A DNA stretch of 12,842 bases from Spirochaetaceae bacterium (GTDB lineage: Bacteria > Spirochaetota > Spirochaetia > Treponematales > Breznakiellaceae), in assembly GCA_031278575.1 (NCBI GenBank), contig JAITKD010000015.1, positions 1 to 12,842 on the forward strand. Direction: 5' to 3'. Within the stretch, counting starts at the first letter, position 1. Each line of letters opens with the position of its first letter. Below are positions 6,604 through 12,842 of this stretch, piece after piece. The translations under genes and the position numbers were made by a program. The notes below the pieces were generated by a model. It saw only the letters and a list, made by a program, of their open reading frames with translations, was not told where the DNA came from and ran no database searches.

Positions 6604-9600
6604 TTAAAATGACCGTCTCCAGGTCAAAGTAACCGCATGATCATTTACAAACATATATTCGGGATGACGGGGAATAAAATCCCATCGTATATCAAAAAGC
6701 GGATTTCGTAATTCTATACTAAAATCCGGTTCAAATGTATAGCCTCCCATGGTTTTTTTGTTTTCATCATACCGTAATGAAAACATAGATTGAAAAAACA
6801 TATCGGATCCAATGTACTTACCTAAAAAAACAGCGGTATTGTCAAAATAGTTACTAACCCAGCTCATCCTGTTAACCGGGACATGGAGCCTGGTCACATC
6901 CAGGACGGCGTTTTGCAGTACCTGGGAACGGAAGGAAAACATATCCAACCGGGTAAAATCTCTGACATACCGTTCCAACCGCCTTACCACACGAAATTGG
7001 GCCAGAAAATCGGAGGACGCGGAGAGAACATTGGCCAAAACATCACTGCCCCCTGCCGTAGAAGGACCGGTCAAATTCTGCCCTAAAATCGAAATAATAT
7101 CAATCTGAGAAAGGGGCGGATTTGATTCCAACCGGGGCGTAAAGGACCCTAAGGGGGATTGATCGATGATAAGGGATATGGTTACCGGCCCGTCACTGGA
7201 ATGATCCCGGATTTCTGCCCGGGCGGATATCCGGGGTTCAAATTGAATTTCGTTTTCATTGAAGTAGAGGGTACCCTCCCGAAGATAAAAACTCCGCTGA
7301 ATGTAAAAAATTTCTCCGCTCCGCAGTTTCACCTCCCCCACCACGGCATACCGTCTGGTTTGGGAATCGCTTTTCAACTGCAGGCTTGTCCCCCTATCCG
7401 CATAGGCCTGGATGATGGGATAATCCGCGTTAGGCCAGAGAAATTCAACCTTGTTTCCGGTTCTGATGAGAATATCCGTAATTACCGGTATCGACAGGGG
7501 GTCAAAAGATTCCGCCGACGTCTCACCGGTAAATCCTTGGGGGTCCAGGGTTATTTCCGTATCATGACCGGTTAAATCCCCGATTATCTTCAGGGTGTTA
7601 TTTTCCATGGACACCGCTAATTCCCCCGAAACTAAGCCCTGGGCCTTAACTCCCCCCACCTCAAGCCCAAAGGGGATGGCCTGCTCCTGAACGGCCTGGA
7701 TGTCTATGGAAAAGTTGTTGGGTATCCACCGATCAAAACGGAACCAGCCGCTGACCTTCCCTTGGCCGGAACCGACCTTAGCGTCCAGGGGGCCAAAGGT
7801 CATCATCGTCCCGTCCAACAATAAGGCAATCGGCGTCGGGCCTATCTCCTCGGTAAGAAATTTGGGGATCCGGATCCGAATCCCCGTACCCTGGGCGGTT
7901 CCGAAAAACTCAGGATCCCCCACGGGCCCCTTAATATCCACCATTGCGGCAAGGTACCCCCCGGTGAATTCGACATCCTTAAATGAAATAAACGACCAAA
8001 GGAAACCCAGATCAATATTCAGATCCGAAGATTGGGCGTTTATGATCCCGCCGGCGACGGTACCGGAAACAGAACCCCGGATCGGCGACGGGTTGGAAAG
8101 GCCCGCATAAAAAAGACCGTCATTGGATATCCGCACCCGGATCATTTCATCAGGACCGCCGGAAAAGGAAATGAGGGATTCGGTACGGGAAAAAACGAAA
8201 AGGAAGGGGGCCCGGGATTCGAGGGTATTGAGGCGCATATGGCTTATCAATAAGGCGCCGTCAAAGGAATTGAGCGCCTGGTTTATATCAAACCAGGAAT
8301 CCAGGGGATTAAAAGAAGCCTTCGCCGTAAAGGACACATCCACATCCCGGCCGAGAGCGGTTCCCTTGACGCGGGCATCCATTTCAGCCAGGGGTGTTTT
8401 ATAATTCATCTTGAAATAGGGAAATTCAACGGTAAGATCGCCATAGGCAACCTGTAAATTCTCGATAAAACATTCATCCGCTTTCAGGGTTCCCTGGGCG
8501 GACGCGCGAACCGGCGTTTCCCCTACCCATGCGCTTACGGAGGATAGGGAAACCCCCACCAGAAAAGAATCCCAGGAATTCCAACGTATGTCTATAAGAC
8601 CGGTAACCAGGATATTATTGGAATTTCGTATTATCCGGCCGAGCCGAATCTGGGAGACATTCAGATGAAGTTCAAGGGAACCGCCGTTAAAACCCCCATC
8701 CATGGTAAATTTTTCGTCATTTTCGGAATTAACCATGGTAATAGTACCTGAAATTTCGGAGAAATCATTCGCCCATGACAATAAGGCCCGGCCGGATAAT
8801 AAACCCTGACCGTCATCAAACAGGAGTTCAGAAAACACCGCCCCGTCCTGATCCCCCCGGCCCATAAGGTGTATCGCCGTTATGGGAGAAACGGAGGTGG
8901 ACAGATCCCGAACTTCCAATCGGCTGATGTCAAAAGACCATTGGGTTTCCGATTCATAACTCATGGAAAAAAAGAGGGTCAACCAGGCGAACTGGCCGTT
9001 TATTTGAATGGGAAACGCGGTGGTTTCTATATGTCCCGAGTAACCGCCAAAATTCGTTTTATCCACATAAACCGAAACTCCGTAGACACCCTGATCGATA
9101 TAGGCCGTACCGCCCTGAATATTCAAGGAGCGCTGCTCCAGAACAAACCCTTCAAAATAATAGGACGTATCCGCATAAACAACTTGCAGGGAAAACGGAA
9201 TATCCTGGAGGTTAGAAAAATCGGCGGAACCGGAAACCGTGGTCTGTCCGTCGGCCCAAAGGATCCGGCCTTCTTCCAGATCAAACCGCTGGTCCGTGCC
9301 GGACAGAGAAAAAACGGAAACTATGTTCTGCTTCCCCCCGTAGGCGACCACAAAACTGGGGGCATTATACAACACCTGCTTAAAATCGGTTTGGACGAAT
9401 AGTTCGGTAGTTATCGATATATCCTCAACCAGACCGGCGGCCAATTCGGGGACAACCGGTATTTCCCTAAAGGGTCTAACCATGTCGATCAGCGCCATAA
9501 GGGAAAAGGCGTCCAAGATAAAACTTACCTGAAGCCCCCGGGGATCAAAATTATAGGAGCCGTCCAGGAGCAGTTGACTTAACCGGACATCCTCGTAGGA

Positions 9601-11025
9601 TTCGATATTATCGAACCGCAGGGCCGATACAAAAAAGTTTAACCCCTGATCTTCCCACTGAATTACCGCATCCAGGTCGGATATTAATACGGAACCCAGG
9701 GAAATATCCTCCCCCAAAAGCGTAAACTCCCGGCCTTCGGTACTGACGCTAAAATCTCCGTCAACCCTGCCGTCCCCGGAGAGGGTCAAATTGGAAATAG
9801 AGATAGCCCCGTCCAGGGTCCAGGGATCAAAGCCGATTCCCCCTGAAAACCCCAGGCTCCCCATGGGGGTATTCAGGACCGCCTTATCCAGGGCAGCATA
9901 CCGGTGATCCCCCTTTCCGGTTATATGAAAAGACGTATCCCCTATATCCACGGCCATATTGGCCGGCACATTCCCGGAAAAATCCAGCATATAGGTTAGA
10001 TCTCCCTCCGGTTTCAACTCAAAGGAGGCGGCGCCGGTGGTACGCAGGTCAAGCCAAGAATTGTACTTTGCCCAAGGACCCGCAAAGGAAAACAACTCCC
10101 TCAATAAAAAGTCTTCGGATTGGAATTCCCCCGAAAGTGTTCCTGAATCAAGTTCATAGCCTATATGCAAATCAAAAGGGATATGGTCATCAATTTTTCT
10201 GACCTCGATTTTACCTTCCGCGAAGATACTATTTACCGTCAAAGAACGGAGATTGAACAGATCCGTTTCAAAGGACGGAATATTCAAGGTAACCAGTCCG
10301 TTTTGCAGATCCCCCGAAAACTCACCCTTTATTTTACCGGAAAAATCCGCCTTCAGCGCCCGGTTAAAAAGCCCGTCTAAAAAAACATCCACATTCCATT
10401 GGCCTTGAACCCTGATCTGTTCCCGCTGTACGGAAAGGTTAAAGGCCACGTTATCGGCGGTAACGCCGTTTGCTCCATCCACGAAGGCGCATTTTCCCCC
10501 CTTAATCCGAATATCCAGGTTTTCAGGCAGAAATTCCGTACTCCAACTGTTTATCTCCGCGAAAAGCAGATCCTTATAGGGGGATAGGATGGACCATAAA
10601 TCGGCGTCCCGTTCCGAATTCACGGCTATCACCGGCTTATCGATAAGTACGGATTTAATGGATGCCGCCATATCCCCCTTCAAAAGTTTCCAGGGAGAAT
10701 AGGAAATCCGCAGCCGTGAAATGACCATGACCGGTTCCGTATTGATCCCGGAGATTCGGATATTCCGTATGTCCATAGTCCCAAAAATAGAAGGCCCCAT
10801 GGAGGCGTAGCGGATCTTACGGTTAATTACGTTCTCCGCTTGGGTGATACCGTAATCCCGAAGTTCGGTCATACGGCTGGTCATAGCCGCCTGTAAGGGC
10901 CGCAATACCAGGGTGGTTGCTATTATAAGAACCAAGAAAGCGAAAAACTCTATACTAAATCGAATCAAACGATAACCGGTTTGTTTATGGAACCTACCGG
11001 CTTGTCGTTCCACAAAATTAACCAC
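6604..11025 (-). CDS. tamB: TamB-like translocation/assembly module protein (DUF490)
   Basis: TamB proteins are anchored in the inner membrane and span the periplasm as a long beta-taco. They are linked to outer-membrane protein assembly and to phospholipid transport between the membranes. The 1473-aa product has one N-terminal membrane segment (about residues 21-43, IRFSIEFFAFLVLIIATTL), then over 1000 residues of repetitive short beta-strands. It ends in a typical TamB C-terminal domain: VVGEVKLRSGEIFYIQRSFYL, GTLYFNENEIQFEPRISARAE, and PPLSQIDIISILGQNLTG. It is longer than E. coli TamB (about 1260 aa). There is no ATG at the start. GTG at 11025 has GAGGA 6 nt upstream; TTG at 11028 is also possible but is only 3 nt from it. 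It heads the outer-membrane gene cluster, consistent with T. pallidum TP0325. The 5' leader contains several competing hairpins. Confidence 0.93.
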   Translation of the reverse strand: MVNFVERQAGRFHKQTGYRLIRFSIEFFAFLVLIIATTLVLRPLQAAMTSRMTELRDYGITQAENVINRKIRYASMGPSIFGTMDIRNIRISGINTEPVMVISRLRISYSPWKLLKGDMAASIKSVLIDKPVIAVNSERDADLWSILSPYKDLLFAEINSWSTEFLPENLDIRIKGGKCAFVDGANGVTADNVAFNLSVQREQIRVQGQWNVDVFLDGLFNRALKADFSGKIKGEFSGDLQNGLVTLNIPSFETDLFNLRSLTVNSIFAEGKIEVRKIDDHIPFDLHIGYELDSGTLSGEFQSEDFLLRELFSFAGPWAKYNSWLDLRTTGAASFELKPEGDLTYMLDFSGNVPANMAVDIGDTSFHITGKGDHRYAALDKAVLNTPMGSLGFSGGIGFDPWTLDGAISISNLTLSGDGRVDGDFSVSTEGREFTLLGEDISLGSVLISDLDAVIQWEDQGLNFFVSALRFDNIESYEDVRLSQLLLDGSYNFDPRGLQVSFILDAFSLMALIDMVRPFREIPVVPELAAGLVEDISITTELFVQTDFKQVLYNAPSFVVAYGGKQNIVSVFSLSGTDQRFDLEEGRILWADGQTTVSGSADFSNLQDIPFSLQVVYADTSYYFEGFVLEQRSLNIQGGTAYIDQGVYGVSVYVDKTNFGGYSGHIETTAFPIQINGQFAWLTLFFSMSYESETQWSFDISRLEVRDLSTSVSPITAIHLMGRGDQDGAVFSELLFDDGQGLLSGRALLSWANDFSEISGTITMVNSENDEKFTMDGGFNGGSLELHLNVSQIRLGRIIRNSNNILVTGLIDIRWNSWDSFLVGVSLSSVSAWVGETPVRASAQGTLKADECFIENLQVAYGDLTVEFPYFKMNYKTPLAEMDARVKGTALGRDVDVSFTAKASFNPLDSWFDINQALNSFDGALLISHMRLNTLESRAPFLFVFSRTESLISFSGGPDEMIRVRISNDGLFYAGLSNPSPIRGSVSGTVAGGIINAQSSDLNIDLGFLWSFISFKDVEFTGGYLAAMVDIKGPVGDPEFFGTAQGTGIRIRIPKFLTEEIGPTPIALLLDGTMMTFGPLDAKVGSGQGKVSGWFRFDRWIPNNFSIDIQAVQEQAIPFGLEVGGVKAQGLVSGELAVSMENNTLKIIGDLTGHDTEITLDPQGFTGETSAESFDPLSIPVITDILIRTGNKVEFLWPNADYPIIQAYADRGTSLQLKSDSQTRRYAVVGEVKLRSGEIFYIQRSFYLREGTLYFNENEIQFEPRISARAEIRDHSSDGPVTISLIIDQSPLGSFTPRLESNPPLSQIDIISILGQNLTGPSTAGGSDVLANVLSASSDFLAQFRVVRRLERYVRDFTRLDMFSFRSQVLQNAVLDVTRLHVPVNRMSWVSNYFDNTAVFLGKYIGSDMFFQSMFSLRYDENKKTMGGYTFEPDFSIELRNPLFDIRWDFIPRHPEYMFVNDHAVTLTWRRSF

Positions 11026-11051
11026 CAATGATCCTCAATATAACCGCTGCT

Positions 11052-11102
11052 CCCCGGCAATTTTATTCGCCACGGGGTCTAATACCCCGCCCTTCGGGGC
11101 GG
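11052..11102 (-). promoter_or_regulatory. Three overlapping hairpins in the tamB leader
   Basis: Three inverted repeats share bases. One has arms CCGCCC/GGGCGG (11087-11092/11097-11102) with a TTCG loop as read on the plus strand. The second has arms CGGGGT/ACCCCG (11073-11078/11084-11089). The third has arms CCCCGGC and GCC-AC-GGGG (11052-11058/11069-11077) with a 2-nt bulge. The middle hairpin cannot form together with either outer one. The set ends about 25 nt upstream of the tamB start, so it could act as a leader switch; it may instead be the relic of a transposon end. No T-run follows it, and I see no convincing promoter for tamB. Confidence 0.45.
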
Positions 11103-11122
11103 TTGGATTTGGTAACACCAAC

Positions 11123-11145
11123 AAAAAAATGGTAGTAGCCCCACC
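11123..11145 (-). terminator. Weak terminator-like hairpin with T7 run
   Basis: On the minus strand GGTGG and CTACC (11145-11141 and 11135-11131) pair through five positions including one G-U, with a 5-nt loop, and are followed by one base and seven T residues (11129-11123). The stem is short. It lies about 95 nt upstream of tamB on the coding strand, so it could attenuate a longer tamB leader or stop antisense transcription coming from tmk. Confidence 0.3.
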
Positions 11146-11179
11146 GTTAACTAACTTCCTTACAGAACGAATCTCTTAA

Positions 11180-11309
11180 GGCAACGATGATTAACTTGAC
11201 GCTAATCATCGTTGCCCTATGTTACGCTTACAAGATGCCGCCCTTTAGGGCGGGGAGGTTCATTAACCCGAAGGCCCCCTCATTAACCAGGTCTTGAATC
11301 ATCTTTTCC
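11180..11309. mobile_element. Probable decayed MITE related to the 12702-12838 element
   Basis: The left end GGCAACGATGATTAA and the right end, read on the other strand as GGAAAAGATGATTCA, match at 12 of 15 positions. The length of 130 bp is close to the 137 bp of the element at 12702. The left side carries a 14-bp perfect hairpin (11180-11193/11203-11216) whose 16-nt core TGATTAACTTGACGCT (11188-11203) is identical to that of the other element. The left flank is TTAA; the right flank is TTTAA, so the target duplication is imperfect. A GC palindrome (11238-11253) lies inside. The right end lies just before the tmk TATAAT box. Confidence 0.45.
11238..11253. repeat. GC-rich 16-nt palindrome, second copy of the 11087-11102 hairpin
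   Basis: CCGCCCTTTAGGGCGG forms 7 bp with a 2-nt centre. It differs from the palindrome at 11087-11102 (CCGCCCTTCGGGGCGG) at only two central positions. Paired GC-rich palindromes of this kind occur at ends of IS200/IS605-type elements, but no transposase or TnpB frame is present here, so the origin is uncertain. Confidence 0.45.
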
Positions 11310-11326
11310 TTTAAGACTAGTATAAT
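11294..11326 (+). promoter_or_regulatory. Candidate promoter of tmk
   Basis: A perfect TATAAT lies at 11321-11326, about 50 nt upstream of tmk in AT-rich DNA. The best -35 match, TTGAAT (11294-11299), is 21 nt away, which is too far for an ideal sigma70 promoter, so the -10 box may act with a weaker -35. Inverted GTCTT (11291-11295) and AAGAC (11313-11317) flank the spacer. If TATAAT is used, transcription would start close to the first small ORF at 11336. Confidence 0.5.
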
Positions 11327-11331
11327 GAAGA

Positions 11332-11384
11332 TACCATGAATATGCAAAAAATACCATGCCATGATATAACAGTACCATGAATAT
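11332..11384 (+). repeat. Three TACCATG direct repeats with 20-21-nt period over the tmk start
   Basis: TACCATG occurs at 11332-11338, 11352-11358 and 11373-11379, with starts 20 and 21 nt apart. The first and third copies extend to the 12-nt identity TACCATGAATAT (11332-11343, 11373-11384). The third copy contains the tmk ATG. The arrangement could be a local duplication of the start region or a binding site with two-helical-turn spacing. Confidence 0.6.
11336..11380 (+). CDS. Candidate 14-aa leader peptide coupled to tmk
   Basis: ATG 11336 opens a frame reading MNMQKIPCHDITVP and ends with TGA at 11378-11380, overlapping the tmk start in an ATGA. An even smaller frame, MKIP (11324-11338), overlaps this ORF's start in the same ATGA manner. 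tmk itself has no recognisable Shine-Dalgarno, so delivery of ribosomes from the small ORF would explain its initiation. The only weak site before the small ORF is GAAG at 11327-11330. The frame may be a chance product of the TACCATG repeats. Confidence 0.35.
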   Translation: MNMQKIPCHDITVP

Positions 11385-12012
11385 ATTCCGCAATTTTGTT
11401 GTTTTTGAGGGCGGCGACGGAAGCGGCACCTCAACCCAAATTGAACTGCTCCGGGGGCGTTTTCAGTCCGGGCCGGGGGAGGGGCTTCCGGCCCTTTTTA
11501 CCACCTTTGAACCAACGGATAACCCCATAGGCCGGATGATCCGTCAAGCCCTGGGTGGAACCCTGCCCTTACAGCCCGAAACGATTGCCCGGCTTTTCGC
11601 GGCGGATAGAAACGAACACCTCTTCGGGGCCGGGGGCGTCAGGGAACACTGCCTGGGGGGAGATCTGGTAGTGTCGGACCGTTACGTCCCCTCCTCCCTG
11701 GTTTATCAGGGTATAGACTGCGGGGAAAATTTACCCGCCCTTTTGAACCGGGATTTTCCCCTCCCGGAATTGCTCCTTTTTTTTGATATTGACCCGAATA
11801 TCGCCCTCCGGCGGCTGGAAAAACGGCCAAACCGGGATCTTTATGAGTACCTTGACGTTCAGATCCTGGTACGGGAACGGTATAAGGCCCTGCTCCCGGC
11901 CTATGCCGCCGGGGGAGTCCGGTTGGAATTCCTGGACGCCTCAAAACCGGCGGAAGAAGTGGCGGAGGAGGTCTGGAGGGTTTTACGGAAACTGCCGATA
12001 TTTAAAAAATGA
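11377..12012 (+). CDS. tmk: Thymidylate kinase (dTMP kinase)
   Basis: Tmk phosphorylates dTMP to dTDP with ATP in the cytoplasm, an essential step in dTTP supply. The 211-aa product has the normal length. The P-loop region is FEGGDGSGTSTQ (10-21), followed by FEPTDNPIGRMIRQAL, ARLFAADRNEHLF, the SDRYVPSSLVYQG block (the DRY motif that contacts substrate), LLLFFDIDPNIALRRLEKR, and the LID-side RPNRDLYEYLD. Two family features differ: the Walker A lysine is Thr18 (codon ACC), and the usual TREPGGT is FEPTDN. I recall related GTTT-type P-loops with EPxDGPIG in some other bacterial Tmk sequences, so this is probably a subfamily trait rather than damage. The start ATG has no Shine-Dalgarno and overlaps a tiny upstream ORF. 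The next gene starts 10 nt after its stop. Confidence 0.92.
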   Translation: MNIFRNFVVFEGGDGSGTSTQIELLRGRFQSGPGEGLPALFTTFEPTDNPIGRMIRQALGGTLPLQPETIARLFAADRNEHLFGAGGVREHCLGGDLVVSDRYVPSSLVYQGIDCGENLPALLNRDFPLPELLLFFDIDPNIALRRLEKRPNRDLYEYLDVQILVRERYKALLPAYAAGGVRLEFLDASKPAEEVAEEVWRVLRKLPIFKK

Positions 12013-12022
12013 GGAACGCGCG

Positions 12023-12655
12023 GTGAAAAGAGCCGGGGGACAGCGGTTTTTGGGGATTTTATTTGCCGGGGTTTTGTTATGCGCCCTGAATGCCCCGGCC
12101 CTAAACGCCTATTTGGTCCGGTATAAAGAACAGTTTTTTAAACTCTATCACCTCCACTATATTCAATACCCCGATGATACTATGGAAAACATCTATTGGC
12201 TTGAACGGGCGGTTCAGGCGGATTTTGCCAACCCCCTCTATGCTATGGCCCGGATCGAAAACGAAACCCAGTGGGAAAAATACCGGTACCTCTTTATGAT
12301 GCATGTAAACCTCAAACTGATAGAACAGTACCTGTTCCTGGGGAACAAATGGAACAAGCGGAACGCCTATTTCTACAACGCCCCCTGGAAGGAACAAAAC
12401 CTGGAAAGCCTGGAAACCGCGGAAACCTGTTTCCGTACCGCCCTCTACTACTGGAAGGAGGCGGTTGAATGGGGGCTGAAAGCCCAGGACCGGAAATTCC
12501 GGTTTATCAACCTTACCCAAGTTCAATTTTGGGAGGATGAGGCGGGCAGGATCGAAAATAAATCCCTGGATTACGAGAAAATCATCAACCGGGAACTGAC
12601 GTTGCTCCAAACTGTCCGGGAACGTTTCCGGGCCATGGATGAAAACACTTATTGA
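12023..12655 (+). CDS. Exported protein of unknown function, helical
   Basis: I do not recognise the family. The 210-aa product starts at GTG 12023, with GAGG (12011-12014) 8 nt upstream, overlapping the tmk stop; the open frame continues upstream into tmk, but no start there is well placed. It has a signal peptide (about 1-29, hydrophobic FLGILFAGVLLCALNAPALNA, probable cleavage after A29). C20 is preceded by VLL, a poor lipobox, so a soluble periplasmic protein is more likely than a lipoprotein. The mature part is rich in Tyr, Trp, Phe and Glu and looks all-helical, with spaced alanine and aromatic residues suggestive of degenerate TPR-like pairs (64-154, for example TCFRTALYYWKEAVEWGLKA). 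It forms a two-gene unit with tmk; a gene in this position next to tmk in T. pallidum may be its counterpart, by context only. Confidence 0.8.
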   Translation: MKRAGGQRFLGILFAGVLLCALNAPALNAYLVRYKEQFFKLYHLHYIQYPDDTMENIYWLERAVQADFANPLYAMARIENETQWEKYRYLFMMHVNLKLIEQYLFLGNKWNKRNAYFYNAPWKEQNLESLETAETCFRTALYYWKEAVEWGLKAQDRKFRFINLTQVQFWEDEAGRIENKSLDYEKIINRELTLLQTVRERFRAMDENTY

Positions 12656-12697
12656 TCGGATTTTCCTGCCATTCCCGATAGCACACGTCTAAAAACT

Positions 12698-12741
12698 TTA
12701 GGGAAACGCTGATTAACTTGACGCTCATCGCGTTTCCCTAA
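12698..12741 (+). repeat. Left terminal hairpin with conserved core
   Basis: TTAGGGAAACGC (12698-12709) pairs perfectly with 12730-12741 (12 bp), with three more pairs inside past a 2-nt bulge. The loop side holds TGATTAACTTGACGCT (12710-12725), identical to 11188-11203 although the stems differ in sequence. It begins 43 nt after the stop of the preceding gene and has no T-run, so it is not a classical terminator. Confidence 0.7.
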
Positions 12742-12838
12742 TGTATTTGCTCATTTCATTGCGCAAATGGGGTAAACTTTGTTTACCTTGCGTTAAAGGA
12801 GCGCCGATTTATTCTCGATTGAATAAATCAGCGCTTCC
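12702..12838. mobile_element. 137-bp MITE-like element with TTAG target duplication
   Basis: The ends are inverted repeats: GGAAACGCTGATTAA at the left and, read on the opposite strand, GGAAGCGCTGATTTA at the right (13 of 15 matching). TTAG lies immediately outside both ends (12698-12701 and 12839-12842), fitting the 4-bp YTAR duplication known for the IS5 group. There is no ORF of useful length, so movement would need a transposase from elsewhere. Internally it is a series of hairpins. The second TTAG is the last four bases of the window, so the flank beyond is not visible. Confidence 0.6.
12762..12792. repeat. Central hairpin of the element
   Basis: GGTAAAC (12771-12777) and GTTTACC (12781-12787) form a perfect 7-bp stem with a TTT loop. 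CGCAA (12762-12766) and TTGCG (12788-12792) can extend it past a 4-nt bulge. A competing stem ATTTGC/GCAAAT (12745-12750/12763-12768) uses part of the same bases. Confidence 0.6.
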
Positions 12839-12840
12839 TT
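12796..12840. repeat. Right terminal hairpin
   Basis: AAGGAGCGCCGATTTATTC (12796-12814) pairs with 12821-12840 around a 6-nt loop, with one bulged A and one C-A mismatch. Its right arm carries the inverted terminal sequence of the element, so the right end, like the left, is itself a long hairpin. Confidence 0.7.
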
Positions 12841-12842
12841 AG

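Noticed and set aside
11180..11216. Integron attC site
   Set aside because: The hairpin arms do not contain the RYYYAAC/GTTRRRY core pair and the bulge pattern is absent. The inverted ends, the spacing and the second copy fit a MITE better.
11228..11434. 68-aa minus-strand open frame between tamB and tmk
   Set aside because: It runs across the tmk start, the TATAAT box and repeat DNA, and its translation has no coding character.
11783..12022. Upstream extension of the last gene into tmk
   Set aside because: The frame is open, but this part overlaps conserved tmk coding sequence; the signal peptide and a well-spaced GAGG support GTG 12023.
12656..12697. Terminator directly after the last gene
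   Set aside because: ATCGG and CCGAT can pair across a loop of about 19 nt, but the stem is short and has no following T-run.

Overview
The window looks like chromosomal DNA of a spirochaete, most likely Treponema. Base composition is balanced to slightly GC-rich, which would fit the termite-gut treponemes better than T. pallidum. The main argument is gene order. A minus-strand run reads tamB, bamA, ompH/skp, mutS, and I recall the same order in T. pallidum around TP0325-TP0328. The species is inference.

Layout. From 11025 down to 1 the minus strand carries five genes: tamB (6604-11025), bamA (3920-6403), ompH/skp (3382-3906), mutS (674-3340, possibly starting further upstream) and comF (1-641, cut by the window edge). 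Distances are tight from bamA to comF (13 to 40 nt). A 200-nt gap between tamB and bamA holds a terminator-like hairpin and a perfect 30-nt palindrome. The first three proteins form an outer-membrane biogenesis set: TamB inner-membrane/periplasmic bridge, BamA insertase and the Skp chaperone. MutS (mismatch repair) and a ComF-type phosphoribosyltransferase sit downstream in the same probable transcript.

From 11377 the plus strand carries tmk (thymidylate kinase with an unusual P-loop) and a small exported protein of unknown function. The 350-nt divergent region between tamB and tmk is rich in structure: three overlapping hairpins in the tamB leader, a weak T-run terminator, a repeat element, a TATAAT box, and a chain of tiny ORFs joined to tmk by ATGA overlaps.

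The most notable non-coding finding is a 137-bp MITE-like element at 12702-12838. It has inverted ends (13 of 15 matching), an apparent TTAG target duplication and almost continuous hairpin structure. A second, more decayed relative (about 11180-11309) lies just upstream of tmk. They share an identical 16-nt core and bracket the tmk two-gene unit. Other points worth attention are a mutS reading frame whose best-placed initiation codon is AUC, and G/C runs of 8-9 bases inside mutS and bamA.

I saw no tRNA, rRNA, CRISPR array or complete insertion sequence.
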